A model generated the notes under the pieces. That model was given only the letters and a program-made list of their open reading frames with translations. It searched no databases and had not been told where the DNA came from. From Desulfosediminicola ganghwensis (GTDB lineage Bacteria; Desulfobacterota; Desulfobulbia; Desulfobulbales; Desulfocapsaceae): a stretch of 64,000 bases of DNA. This document shows positions 29,399 to 38,390 of the stretch, one piece after another. The stretch covers positions 3,123,001 through 3,187,000 of the forward strand of contig NZ_CP050699.1 in assembly GCF_005116675.2 (NCBI RefSeq), in the 5' to 3' direction. A program made the translations under genes and the position numbers. Each line of letters opens with the position of its first letter. The stretch's first letter is position 1.

Positions 29399-30061
29399 AT
29401 GATAGTTGGTGAGCAGAAACCTTTGGAAGAAATCTGGGAGATGGTTCGGCAACATAAAAATGTCACAGTCTTTGGCTGCAATACCTGTGTGGCCGTATGC
29501 CATCAGGGTGGGAATAAAGAAGCCGAAATCCTTGCCTCTTTATTGAGGATGAAAGCAACAAGGGAAGAGCTGGAGATACAGTTTGTCGATAGTGGTATAG
29601 AGCGACAATGCGAACATGAATTTTTTGAAAAAGCTGAGGGTCTGCTGCAAAACTCAGAGGCTGTGCTGAGTCTGGCATGTGGTATCGGGGTGCAGTTTGT
29701 GGCTACCAAGTACCCGAAGACTCCTGTGTATCCGGCGTTGAATACTACCTTCCTGGGAGATGTAATCGCGCCAGGAGTCTTCACTGAAAAGTGCCAGGGG
29801 TGCGGTGATTGTGTTTTGGGGGCAACCGGCGGCGTCTGTCCGATAAGTCGTTGCGCCAAGCGGGTTCTGAATGGGCCTTGTGGTGGATCTGCAAATGGCA
29901 AATGTGAGATTTCCAGAGAGGTTGATTGTGCCTGGCAACTGATAATAGATCGCCTGGACGCAATGGGGAAGATGGAAAACTACGAAAAGCTCAGTAGCCT
30001 CAAGGATTGGTCCAGGGATAGGGCGGGGGGGCCGAGATCATTTAAACTGGAGGACTTCTAA
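29399..30061 (+). CDS. metV: MetV-like zinc/Fe-S partner of methylene-THF reductase
   Basis: 220 residues of the MetV / MetF C-terminal-domain family. Cys-rich motifs are GCNTCVAVCHQGG near residue 30 and, in the C-terminal third, KCQGCGDCVLGATGGVCP followed by CAKRVLNGPCGGSANGKCE. In acetogens MetV is the iron-sulfur partner of MetF and connects it to an electron carrier or to an Hdr module. It is 2 nt before metF and downstream of hdrA3-mvhD3. GGGAGCGGAATAG precedes the ATG. Cytoplasmic. Confidence 0.9.
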   Translation: MIVGEQKPLEEIWEMVRQHKNVTVFGCNTCVAVCHQGGNKEAEILASLLRMKATREELEIQFVDSGIERQCEHEFFEKAEGLLQNSEAVLSLACGIGVQFVATKYPKTPVYPALNTTFLGDVIAPGVFTEKCQGCGDCVLGATGGVCPISRCAKRVLNGPCGGSANGKCEISREVDCAWQLIIDRLDAMGKMENYEKLSSLKDWSRDRAGGPRSFKLEDF

Positions 30062-30063
30062 TT

Positions 30064-30996
30064 GTGGAATTAAAAACAGAAAGCAAACTCGAGAAGATCT
30101 TCAAAAGTGGTCATCTTGCGGTCACCAGTGAGTGTGGTCCTCCGAGATCAAGTGATCCAACCCATATTATTGAGAAAGGACGGCTCATCAAGAATCATGT
30201 AGACGCGGTAAATATCACTGATAACCAGACCTCGGTAACCAGAATTTGCAGCCTGGCAGCTTGTATTCATCTGAAAAATGAAGGGATTGAACCCGTTTTG
30301 CAGATGGTAACCAGGGACAGAAACAGGATTGCCCTGCAGAGTGATCTTCTGGGTGCTGCCTCGTTTGGTATAAATAATGTGCTCTGCCTTTCCGGTGACC
30401 ATCAAAGCTTTGGTGACCACCGCCAGGCACAGAATGTTTTTGATCTGGACTCTATGCAATTGCTGCAAACCGTGCGGCACATGCGGGAGGAGGGGAAATT
30501 CCTGAGTGGTGATGAAATAAAGGTGCCCCCGAGGTTTTATGCGGGTGCCGCCGCCAACCCTTTTGGTGATCCGTTTATGATACGGGTGCCAAGGCTCGCT
30601 AAAAAAATTGCGGCAGGTGCTGAATTTATTCAGACTCAATGTATTTACAATATGGATCGCTTCGAGAAGTGGATGGAGGAGGTGCGGGATCGAGGTCTGG
30701 ATGGAAAAGTCAATATAATGGCTGGAATTACACCGATGCGCTCAGTGGGGATGGCAAAGTACATGAAGCGTGCCGTGCCGGGAATGGATGTGCCCGATGA
30801 ACTCATCGACAGGTTGGCGGGGGTTGAAAAAAAGCAGCAGGCCCAGGAGGGAATAAATATAGCAATTGAGCAGATCCAGAGGTTGAAAGAAGTAAAAGGG
30901 GTAGCTGGCTTTCACGTTATGGCTATCGAATGGGAAGAGAAAGTGCCGGAAATAATTGAGAGTGCAGGTCTTTATCCAAGACCGGAGGTTGATTGA
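30064..30996 (+). CDS. metF: Methylenetetrahydrofolate reductase
   Basis: 310 residues from GTG 30064, 2 nt after metV, with a GGAGG site inside the metV end. The TIM-barrel flavoprotein motifs are present: VTSECGPPRSSDPTHI, DAVNITDNQTSVTR, CLSGDHQSFGDH, FYAGAAANPFGDP and FIQTQCIYNMDRF. It interconverts 5,10-methylene-THF and 5-methyl-THF in the methyl branch of the Wood-Ljungdahl pathway. Its operon partners (HdrA3, MvhD3, MetV) suggest a flavin-based bifurcating or ferredoxin-linked complex rather than simple NADH use; this is inference from the Moorella-type gene order. Confidence 0.93.
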   Translation: MELKTESKLEKIFKSGHLAVTSECGPPRSSDPTHIIEKGRLIKNHVDAVNITDNQTSVTRICSLAACIHLKNEGIEPVLQMVTRDRNRIALQSDLLGAASFGINNVLCLSGDHQSFGDHRQAQNVFDLDSMQLLQTVRHMREEGKFLSGDEIKVPPRFYAGAAANPFGDPFMIRVPRLAKKIAAGAEFIQTQCIYNMDRFEKWMEEVRDRGLDGKVNIMAGITPMRSVGMAKYMKRAVPGMDVPDELIDRLAGVEKKQQAQEGINIAIEQIQRLKEVKGVAGFHVMAIEWEEKVPEIIESAGLYPRPEVD

Positions 30997-31030
30997 CTCT
31001 TGTGATTTACAGTGGGATGGTATCAGAAGA

Positions 31031-31075
31031 ATGAGAACAGCCTGAGGGGATTACCACTCTCCCGGCTGTTCTCAT
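31031..31075. terminator. Possible terminator after metF
   Basis: A perfect 12-bp outer stem ATGAGAACAGCC/GGCTGTTCTCAT encloses a partly paired GGGGA...TCTCCC inner stem. No clear T tract follows. It lies between convergent metF and the His-tail gene. Confidence 0.5.
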
Positions 31076-31121
31076 GAAGTTTGATTTGTCCGTTACCGGA
31101 TGATCAGAAAAGGCAGAGGTA

Positions 31122-31376
31122 TCAGTGATGGTGGTGATGATGATGGTGATGGTGGTGACCACCTTCCTCGGCTGGGCCGCCGGCCTCTTCCAGCGCCTTG
31201 TTGAGCGAGATATTGGCCTCGTTCATACATTTGATGGCGTCAGCAATGTTGTCAGCGATGGAGGACATGCCTTCTTCACCTGCAGTTTTACGCCATTTCT
31301 CAAATTCTTCGGCATGGCCTTTGTTATGATCAATCCAGTGTTGCAGGAGTACTCGCAATTTGTCTTTACTTTCCAT
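31122..31376 (-). CDS. Small protein with polyhistidine tail, likely metal-binding
   Basis: 84 residues. The body (DKLRVLLQHWIDHNKGHAEE, then IADAIKCMNEANISLNKALEE) is predicted helical and matches a small domain I have seen beside nickel/cobalt uptake or maturation genes, perhaps DUF8180. The protein ends in a run of 11 His after GGPAEEG, a typical nickel or zinc store. A CooT-like nickel protein lies 193 nt upstream on the same strand and Wood-Ljungdahl genes are on both sides. Nickel storage or delivery to CO dehydrogenase is a reasonable inference. The CODH genes themselves are not in this window. Confidence 0.75.
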   Translation of the reverse strand: MESKDKLRVLLQHWIDHNKGHAEEFEKWRKTAGEEGMSSIADNIADAIKCMNEANISLNKALEEAGGPAEEGGHHHHHHHHHHH

Positions 31377-31569
31377 AAATGTCTCCAGTATTTGGAACGT
31401 TAATACCGCATTTTTCCTGTAGTTGGCAAATGTTGGCCTGTAACTGTAGCCTGCAGGTTATCCCATTGTTTTTGTGCACGTTGTTCGTAATGTTGAGGCG
31501 CCCGGTCATCCCGGATTTCTCGTTAGCCCGGCCGAATCGTAAGTGAAGATTTGGCTGAAAGCACGCCTG

Positions 31570-31764
31570 TCAGGTAGGTTTTTGCACGTACACCTTGCCG
31601 GCCAGAAAGTCGATGCTGCGAACGGATGCACCGGGAATCTCTTTGGTCCCCTCAAAGAGTGAGGTGATGACCAGTGCGTCTTCGAGAACATCGAGCTTGG
31701 TGACATTTTCCATCATCAGCTCCTCTGCACCGTCATGGTCCATTACTACTCGTATTTCACACAT
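31570..31764 (-). CDS. cooT: CooT family nickel-binding protein
   Basis: 64 residues starting M-C-E-I, with the Cys2 that binds nickel in characterised CooT. The compact beta pattern ITSLFEGTKEIPGASVRSIDFLAGKVYV fits the PF10133-type CooT family, which supports nickel insertion into carbon monoxide dehydrogenase. The neighbours are the His-tailed protein and, on the other strand, fhs. GCGCAGGAAGAGGCAA before the ATG provides a ribosome site. Some family members are annotated as RNA-binding; that label is not supported by anything seen here. Confidence 0.82.
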   Translation of the reverse strand: MCEIRVVMDHDGAEELMMENVTKLDVLEDALVITSLFEGTKEIPGASVRSIDFLAGKVYVQKPT

Positions 31765-32369
31765 ATTTGCCTCTTCCTGCGAAAGTGTTTGTTATGAAAT
31801 AACTGTCATTGTTGAACCTTACATCTATAACGAAGTAATAACGTACTGGCTGGTGCTCCGTCAATGACCATTTCCGTTGAGCGGCTGATTTCGCAAATCA
31901 AAATTAAGAGGCAGCGGAGGTGGACTGGATGAACTATATTCTCGGTAGTGGCAATGATTGTCAGTTTAGCTGATATAATGTTTTTTCTTGTTTCAATTTG
32001 TGCTTGTTTATCAAATGACTGCATAACAATCAGAAGGATCATGTGTGCGAGTTGTGCGTAGCGTTGTGCGTAAACACGGCGATGGAGTCGAATTGTCGGT
32101 CGGAGGGGATGATTGAAATCGATTTAATTTGTGAAATATTAGTTGATTAGGAGTGCATGGCTAACCCCGTGTGTGGAATTGAGTAATGGTGACTCATTTG
32201 TGTCAAAACAACTTGCAAGAGAGCAATATTTTAGAGTAGGTTATCGACAATATTGAGGGAATAAATTTTGTAACCGGTATGCAGTTCTAGTATGTAGTCT
32301 TAACCGGGGGGCGGTTTCATCCTGATACCGTGTCACCTACCACCTTCACCTGAATCAAAAGGAATCGTT
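31765..32369. other. Divergent region upstream of fhs
   Basis: 605 bases with no credible gene on either strand. AT-rich stretches near 31960-32010 and 32130-32280 could hold promoters for fhs or cooT. I looked for a THF riboswitch core and did not find one. Confidence 0.5.
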
Positions 32370-34145
32370 ATGACATTAGATCCAACCAAACACCAGGACT
32401 GGGAAATCGCCGAAGAGGCGGAAACACGGATGCTGACGATCTATCAGATTGGTGAAAAACTGGGGCTTACCAAAGAAGAGCTGTTGCCTCAGGGTCACTA
32501 CATCGGCAAAATTGACTTTCAGAGAGTGCTTGCACGTCTGAAAGACAAGCCTAACGGAAAGTACATCGATGTTACCGCTATCACACCCACTCCGCTTGGA
32601 GAAGGTAAATCAACCTCTTCCATGGGCCTTGTTCAGGGGCTTGGTAAGAGAGGGAAGAACGTCTGCGCTGCGATTCGTCAGCCTTCCGGCGGCCCAACCA
32701 TGAATATCAAGGGTTCTGCAGCTGGTGGTGGTCTCGCCCAGTGCATTCCCCTGACCCCGTTCTCGCTGGGATTTACTGGTGACATCAACGCAATCATGAA
32801 TGCCCATAACCTGGCGATGGTTGCTCTCACCTCCCGTTTGCAGCATGAAAGAAACTACACCGACGAGCAACTCGAGCGTCTCTCCGGCATGAAGCGTCTC
32901 GATATCGACCCGACCAAAGTAGAGATGGGTTGGGTAATGGACTATTGCTGCCAGGCACTGAGAAATATCATTATCGGTATCGATGGCGTTAACGGCAAGT
33001 CCGACGGCTTCATGATGAAATCCAAGTTCGGTATTGCCGTTTCTTCAGAAGTTATGGCTATTCTTTCAGTATCCAAGGATCTGAAAGACATGCGCGAGCG
33101 CATGGGTAAGATCGTTGTTGCCTACACCAAGAAAGGCAAGCCGGTTACCACCGGTGATCTGGAAGTTGCAGGTGCCATGACAGCCTGGATGGTTGATGCT
33201 CTCAATCCTTCCCTCATGCAGACCCTGGAAGGTCAACCTGTTATTGTTCACGCCGGTCCTTTTGCCAATATCGCCATCGGCCAGAGTTCCATCATCGCTG
33301 ACCGTGTTGGTCTGAAGCTTGCTGATTATCATGTAACCGAGTCTGGTTTCGGTGCTGATATCGGTTTTGAAAAATTCTGGAACCTCAAGTGCCGTTTCAG
33401 TCAGTTGGTACCTGATTGCGCTGTTGTTGTTGCCACTATCCGTGCTCTGAAGTGTCATGGTGGCGCTCCTGTACCTGTTCCGGGTAAAGCAATGCCGGAA
33501 GAGTACCTGACCGAGAACGTTGACTGGGTTGCCAAAGGATGTACCAACCTGATACACCACATTAATACCGTGCGTAAAGCTGGTATCAGCCCGGTTGTCT
33601 GTATTAACGCCTTCTATACCGATACCGACGCGGAGATCGCCAAGGTTCGTGAGCTGGCCGAGGCTGCAGGTGCCAAGGTTGCCCTGTCCCGTCATTGGGA
33701 GCATGGTGGTGAAGGTGCTCTCGAATTTGCCGATGCGGTTATTGAGGCGTGTGAAGAGCAGACAGAGTTCAAGTTCCTCTATGAGCTTGATGAGCCGATC
33801 AAGGATCGTATCGAGAAGGTCGCGAAAGAAGTTTACGGTGCTGACGGTGTTGACTACTCTGCAGCTGCCGATGCAGCTATTGACAGAATCCAGGCAGATC
33901 CTGAGCTGGCCAATCTTGGTCTGTGTATGGTTAAGACTCACCTGTCACTCTCTGACAATCCAGCCCTTAAAGGCTGTCCTAAAGGATGGCGTCTCTCCAT
34001 CCGTGAGGTGCTCACCTATGGTGGTGCCGGATTCATCGTCCCGGTTGCCGGCGCTATCAGCCTGATGCCGGGAACAGGCTCGAACCCGGCATTCAGACGG
34101 GTTGACGTAGACGTCGAGACTGGTAAAGTAAAAGGCGTATTCTAA
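32370..34145 (+). CDS. fhs: Formate-tetrahydrofolate ligase
   Basis: 591 residues, close to the usual 555-590. The ATP-binding loop [11 protein letters not shown], the substrate region [19 protein letters not shown] and the [14 protein letters not shown] block identify the enzyme, which activates formate to 10-formyl-THF with ATP. With fdhA, folD, metV and metF it supplies the whole methyl branch between formate and methyl-THF apart from a separate cyclohydrolase (FolD is usually bifunctional). AAAAGGAATCG precedes the ATG. A strong terminator follows, so folD is either separately transcribed or reached by read-through. Confidence 0.97.
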   Translation: MTLDPTKHQDWEIAEEAETRMLTIYQIGEKLGLTKEELLPQGHYIGKIDFQRVLARLKDKPNGKYIDVTAITPTPLGEGKSTSSMGLVQGLGKRGKNVCAAIRQPSGGPTMNIKGSAAGGGLAQCIPLTPFSLGFTGDINAIMNAHNLAMVALTSRLQHERNYTDEQLERLSGMKRLDIDPTKVEMGWVMDYCCQALRNIIIGIDGVNGKSDGFMMKSKFGIAVSSEVMAILSVSKDLKDMRERMGKIVVAYTKKGKPVTTGDLEVAGAMTAWMVDALNPSLMQTLEGQPVIVHAGPFANIAIGQSSIIADRVGLKLADYHVTESGFGADIGFEKFWNLKCRFSQLVPDCAVVVATIRALKCHGGAPVPVPGKAMPEEYLTENVDWVAKGCTNLIHHINTVRKAGISPVVCINAFYTDTDAEIAKVRELAEAAGAKVALSRHWEHGGEGALEFADAVIEACEEQTEFKFLYELDEPIKDRIEKVAKEVYGADGVDYSAAADAAIDRIQADPELANLGLCMVKTHLSLSDNPALKGCPKGWRLSIREVLTYGGAGFIVPVAGAISLMPGTGSNPAFRRVDVDVETGKVKGVF

Positions 34146-34160
34146 AGGTTACTGACCATG

Positions 34161-34190
34161 GCCCGTCCTGCTTCCCAGGACGGGCTTTTG
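34161..34190 (+). terminator. Terminator between fhs and folD
   Basis: A perfect 10-bp stem GCCCGTCCTG/CAGGACGGGC with a 5-nt loop and TTTT. It overlaps the N-terminal part of an over-long folD frame, which argues against the ATG at 34158. Confidence 0.9.
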
Positions 34191-34262
34191 TGTTTGCAGA
34201 GAGGCACTTGCAGGCACCTAGCCGTAGAGTGTTTCCAGATGCATTCAAAAGGAGATATTTCC

Positions 34263-35156
34263 ATGACAGCAGAAATTATCAGCGGTACCGATATACGTAA
34301 GGCAATACTGGCAGAACTTAAGGATGAGGTTGCAGAACTGAAAGAGAAGTATGGCAAAGTTCCAGGGCTGGTTACTATTCTTGTTGGTGAGAATCCGGCT
34401 TCTATCAGCTACGTTACCCTGAAAGTACGAACCGCAGAAAGCCTTGGGTTTCATGAAGTACAGGATAATCAGCCCGAGGATATTTCCGAGGCAGACCTGT
34501 TAGCTCTGATCGATAAGTATAACAATGATTCCGACATTCACGGCATCCTGGTGCAGTTGCCGCTGCCAAAGCATATTGATGACAAGAAGGTGCTGAATGC
34601 CATCAATCCTGACAAGGACGTTGATGGTTTCCATCCAGTAAACGTTGGTCGCCTGATGATTGGTGGCGACGAGGTACTGTTCCCCCCGTGTACCCCGGCC
34701 GGTATTCAGGAGATGATTGTACGTTCAGGAACCGAGACTTCCGGCGCTGAGGTTGTCGTCGTGGGTCGTTCCAATATCGTAGGTAAGCCGATTGCCATGA
34801 TGATGGCGCAGAAAGGTGTGGGTGCAAACTCCACAGTGACCATCGTTCATACCCGCACTCAGGATCTGGCTGCTCATTGTAAGCGTGCTGATATCCTGAT
34901 CGTTGCAGCCGGAGTTCCGAACCTGGTCAAGCCGGAGTGGATTAAGCCCGGCGCCACCGTCATTGACGTTGGTGTCAACCGTGTCGGTATGAACGAAGAG
35001 ACCGGAAAAGCTATTCTGCGTGGTGACGTTGATTACGATAAAGCTCGTGAGATCGCCGGAAAGATCACCCCGGTACCTGGTGGAGTAGGGCCGATGACTA
35101 TCGCTATGCTGATGAAGAACACTGTACGTTCTGCAAAGGCATGGATGTCCAGGTAA
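34263..35156 (+). CDS. folD: Methylene-THF dehydrogenase / methenyl-THF cyclohydrolase
   Basis: 297 residues from ATG 34263, preceded by AAAAGGAGATATTTCC; the longer frame from 34158 runs through a terminator hairpin. FolD signatures: VTILVGENPASISYVTLKVR with the catalytic Tyr-x-x-x-Lys, GILVQLPLPKHID, DKDVDGFHPVNVGRL, the NADP-loop region VVGRSNIVGKP, and PVPGGVGPMTIAML at the end. It converts 10-formyl-THF through methenyl- to methylene-THF (or the reverse), between fhs and metF. Confidence 0.96.
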   Translation: MTAEIISGTDIRKAILAELKDEVAELKEKYGKVPGLVTILVGENPASISYVTLKVRTAESLGFHEVQDNQPEDISEADLLALIDKYNNDSDIHGILVQLPLPKHIDDKKVLNAINPDKDVDGFHPVNVGRLMIGGDEVLFPPCTPAGIQEMIVRSGTETSGAEVVVVGRSNIVGKPIAMMMAQKGVGANSTVTIVHTRTQDLAAHCKRADILIVAAGVPNLVKPEWIKPGATVIDVGVNRVGMNEETGKAILRGDVDYDKAREIAGKITPVPGGVGPMTIAMLMKNTVRSAKAWMSR

Positions 35157-35214
35157 GTAACTTGCCCGCCTGATTGTTGCTTGAGCTTCAACTGAGCAGC
35201 TTTCGTTTACAGTA

Positions 35215-35262
35215 AAAGAAAAGGCCATGACCGATTTACGGTCATGGCCTTTTCTTTTTGAT
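35215..35262. terminator. Terminator after folD
   Basis: A perfect 19-bp stem (35215-35233 with 35239-35257) around the loop ATTTA, ending in TTTT on the plus strand and AAA on the other. It is very strong and possibly bidirectional. Confidence 0.92.
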
Positions 35263-35304
35263 GGTGGCCCGCGAAATGAATAGTGCTGCTTCGCGAACAA
35301 GGGG

Positions 35305-35345
35305 AGAGCCGGTCACGTAGCCTGGGGGCTGACCGGCTCTTTTAT
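35305..35345 (+). terminator. Second hairpin terminator between folD and the rhodanese gene
   Basis: An 11-bp stem AGAGCCGGTCA/TGACCGGCTCT followed by TTTT on the plus strand, 47 nt beyond the first terminator. Confidence 0.75.
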
Positions 35346-35365
35346 GATCTAGGAACAGGGGGAAA

Positions 35366-36727
35366 TTAGTTCTCAGTTATCTTGAAAGTGCCATCATCGT
35401 TGAATGCAGTGTCAGCTTTCAGGAAGTTGACTTTGTAGCCATTATCCTTCAAGGTCAGGTATGCCATCTCTGCGCGGATACCGGTAGAGCAGTACGTAAC
35501 GATTTTCTTGCCTTTGGGGATATCAGCAAGATTGTCACTGATCTCATCGGTCGGAATATTAATCGCGCCGGTGATCATACCGCTCTCTGCTTCATCTTCG
35601 GTGCGAACGTCGATGATCATGGTGTCAGCAGCATTTTGAGCAAGGAGTTCATTGAATTTTGCTGCACTCATGGCACCAGGAATTGGCTTGGGAACATAAG
35701 CAATCTCTGTGGCGGTAGCGCCCTTAGCGATTGCAAGCCCCGCTTTTTCAGCTGCAGCGATGCCACCTTTGAGTACCGAGGTGTTTTTGTAACCCCAGCC
35801 ACGAATGATATCGAAACTTGCAAGCCCTGCCTGGTAATCCGGTGCTACGATAACGATGGGTGCATCCTTTTTAGCAGGGAAAGCATCTTTCATGGAAGCA
35901 AGCTTATCTGCGGTGATTGCGACAGCACCTTCGATATGACCTTTTTCAACAGCACTCTGCTCACGGGTATCAACGACAACCACAGAGTTTTTGAATTTAG
36001 CCATTACATCGAGGTATTTGGTGGAAGCAACAAGCGGATTTTTCGCTTTCTTCCATGCAGGCATACCATCGATAAATACTTTTACGTTAGTGTAACCGAG
36101 TTTTTCTGCCCGCCGGGCAGAAGAAGGACTGAGGCGTCAGGTGGGCCCTCCACAATAGAATACAAGCAGGTTTTCCTTATTCTTGGGGAGCTTGGCGATA
36201 TTCTTCTCAAACTGAGCATCGTAGATGGAGAGAGCGCCTGGTATATGACCGGTAACAAAGAGTTTACCAGGGCGGGCATCTACAATAGTGAAATTACCTA
36301 CTTCCGGTCCTTTGGCAACCAGAGGCGCCAGAGCTTCAAGCCGTATAATGTCTTTCTCAGCGAGCTTGGCAGGCTGCTTAACACTTACGGAAGTAGCGTA
36401 GAGAACACCAGCATCTTCTTCGAATTTTACTTTTACCTCTTTGTCTTTGCCGATCTTGTTGATCGCCTCTGCGCCCTTGAGTGCGGTATCTTCATCAAAA
36501 GACACCAGCCAGGTAGATTTACCTGTACTTACTTTCAAGGTCTCAGCTTTCATGGAGACACTTCCGAGCTTACCGCGAATGGTATCAGCGCTGTCGCCTT
36601 TGTGACATTGCATACACGGTTTGAGAACTTTAGGTTTCGCGTCCTGTGCAAAACCTGCAGTAGGCAGCAGCAGGCAGGTTGCCGCTAGGGAACCTAGAGC
36701 TGCCTGAAAAAAACCTCTGTAAACCAT
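35366..36727 (-). CDS. Exported haem c / triple-rhodanese selenoprotein
   Basis: 453 residues from ATG 36727 (GAGGAGGAAAAG upstream). A signal peptide ends near AGFAQDA. One haem-c motif, CMQCH, follows. Rhodanese domain 1 ends in FYCGGPT-Sec-RLSPSSARRAEKLGY, with Sec197 from TGA at 36137-36139; relatives have CGGPTC. Domain 2 (VVVVDTREQSAVEKGHIEGA) has no Cys in its active loop (IVAPDYQAGLAS) and looks inactive. Domain 3 (MIIDVRTEDEAESGMITGA) has YCSTGIRA with an active-loop Cys. A perfect 8-bp SECIS hairpin follows the TGA. It is probably a periplasmic sulfur-transfer protein handling persulfide or polysulfide, with a haem for electron exchange. Unrecoded, it appears as two ORFs. Confidence 0.9.
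36104..36122 (-). promoter_or_regulatory. SECIS hairpin of the rhodanese gene
   Basis: A perfect 8-bp stem TTCTGCCC/GGGCAGAA with the loop GGC, starting 14 nt after the TGA at 36139-36137. Confidence 0.88.
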
Positions 36728-37125
36728 CTTTTCCTCCTCATTGGTAATATATCCCTGCAATCCTACCCATTAGACCTGCAGGTAATACAAATGGTTCCGG
36801 GGATAAGCCTGAACCCCGGGAGCCATTCCTAGACAAAAGCAAAGAGCATTAAATAGTCATATTCTGCATATGAACGTATGACTCCCGACTATACTACACC
36901 TTACTTAGCTTAAGCAATTAAATGTTTAGTTAAATCACAAAACAGTTGAATAAAAGTAAGCAATATAACTACGTTGTGGTATGGGTTGGTTCTTTTGTCG
37001 GGATGGGTTTGTCAGGGAAGGTGACAGGTTCAGATTAAGAACTTGATGAAATAACCCAGATAACTGAAATCACTCACCAGATTTGCTTATAGAAGGAGAG
37101 AATCACTACCGTTTGTTGGCACGTA
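36728..37125. other. Leader of the rhodanese gene and gap to the CDF gene
   Basis: 398 bases with no gene. A GC-rich hairpin at 36795-36821 (TTCCGGGG with CCCCGGGA) lies in the probable rhodanese 5' leader. The stretch 36845-36960 is AT-rich and a likely promoter zone. Confidence 0.5.
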
Positions 37126-38067
37126 TTAATGGTGAACGTCGGTTGCTGAGTGAATGACGCCTGCCTTGCAGATGTGAGGGGTTTCGGGGCAAACTTCGTT
37201 CCTGCAAGGTTCAACATGTATGGTGATATCAGAATTCTTCAGTTCCTGCTCGATTTCCAGTTCAAGCATTTCAGTGATATTGTGAGATTCTTCAACGCTG
37301 AGTTGTCTACAGACCGTGAGATGGAAATCGATCATTTTTTTTGAACCGGATTTTCGTGTTCGCAGGTTATGGCAGTCGTACATGTGGCCACCATGTTCCT
37401 CTATAACTTTATAGATTTTATTCCTGGTCTCTTCGGGTAGTTGGGCGTCGAGGACATCATCTAAGGCACGTCGCGCCAACTTGATTGCTTCAAAAAGAAT
37501 GTAGGCGCCAACAAGTAATGAGAGCAGGGAGTCGAGCCAGTTTATATGGAAAAAGTAGATGAGTACCAGGCCTGCGGTGAGTGCCAGATTGGTATAAACA
37601 TCCATGGAGAAATGCAGGGAGTCGGCTTTAAGTGCGGCTGAGTCTGTTTCTTCACCGACTTTTACCAGGTATCTGCTGATAAAAAATGACACAATAACGG
37701 ATATAATCAGCACCACCATGCCGTTACCGACCTTGGATGGCTCTGCTCCGACAATCAGTCGGCGCAAAGATTCAATAATGATCCACACTCCGGACCCGCC
37801 GATTATAAGGGACTGGACAAGTGCAGCCATGGTTTCGAACTTACCATGTCCATAGGCGTGGGATGTATCGGCAGGTTGTTCAGCCTGGCGAATAGCCAGA
37901 AAATTCACCCCGGACATGAGAATGTCGAGCATGGAGTCGATAGCGGATGAGAGAACCGCCATCGATCCGGTAACCAGACCAACGACAAATTTCATCAGTG
38001 CCAGACTGATTGCGGTGGTTATCGAGAGTTTTGCTGCGAAGATTTTTTTTTGTGAGTTGTTTTTCAT
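37126..38067 (-). CDS. CDF (cation diffusion facilitator) metal exporter
   Basis: 313 residues with about six membrane helices and a cytoplasmic C-terminal domain. The metal site motifs of the FieF/CDF family are present: SSAIDSMLD in helix 2, the HAYGHGKFE loop, and LKADSLHFSMDV in helix 5. The C-terminal tail contains extra Cys and His (HVEPCRNEVCPETPHICKAGVIH), which may sense or bind metal. It would export Fe, Zn, Co or Ni by proton antiport; the metal cannot be decided from sequence. Confidence 0.92.
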   Translation of the reverse strand: MKNNSQKKIFAAKLSITTAISLALMKFVVGLVTGSMAVLSSAIDSMLDILMSGVNFLAIRQAEQPADTSHAYGHGKFETMAALVQSLIIGGSGVWIIIESLRRLIVGAEPSKVGNGMVVLIISVIVSFFISRYLVKVGEETDSAALKADSLHFSMDVYTNLALTAGLVLIYFFHINWLDSLLSLLVGAYILFEAIKLARRALDDVLDAQLPEETRNKIYKVIEEHGGHMYDCHNLRTRKSGSKKMIDFHLTVCRQLSVEESHNITEMLELEIEQELKNSDITIHVEPCRNEVCPETPHICKAGVIHSATDVHH

Positions 38068-38390
38068 TATAAAAAGTTAATCCCTGGGACGGTAAGCCCC
38101 AGATGATCTTTTGTTCGGGCGGTATCAGGTATATAACTTTTTGCTGCAAGCCAATATTGGGCTATTGGGGAGTCAAAATAGTTGAAAATAGAGTATCACA
38201 TGGGCTGCGGCCGGGGACATTGGAGGTCTACGCGTATCTCCTTCAATGGCCCCAGGGAGAGCATTGTCTGAAAACCGGGAAATCAATTTTCGTACTCTAA
38301 TCCGACAACAACCCCTGCGTTATCTGTCTTGTCCCAATGCTCATGAGAAATTCAGATGAGTGACTTCTTTTTTCTGCAGCACGGCGGAAT
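38068..38390. other. Gap between lutC end and CDF start
   Basis: 323 bases without a gene. It holds a long imperfect hairpin at 38213-38253 (reported separately). Confidence 0.5.
38213..38253. repeat. Long imperfect inverted repeat
   Basis: GGGGACATTGGAGG (38213-38226) pairs with CCTTCAATGGCCCC (38240-38253) with two imperfect positions and a 13-nt loop. No T tract is seen on either side. It could be a lutABC terminator variant or a structured leader. Confidence 0.4.

Noticed and set aside
18892-32311. Shared 10-mer AACCGGGGGG upstream of the hdr operon (18892-18901, minus) and of fhs (32302-32311, plus)
   Set aside because: A 10-base match between two regions of 600-740 bases is expected by chance at a rate near one in two, and flanks do not match.
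33066-33941. 291-residue minus-strand ORF
   Set aside because: Antisense to fhs with no family resemblance.
34158-34262. 35-residue N-terminal extension of FolD
   Set aside because: It crosses the fhs terminator hairpin and lacks a ribosome site; ATG 34263 has a good one and gives the usual FolD start.
35636-36688. 350-residue plus-strand ORF
   Set aside because: Antisense shadow of the rhodanese selenoprotein, which has clear domains and a SECIS.
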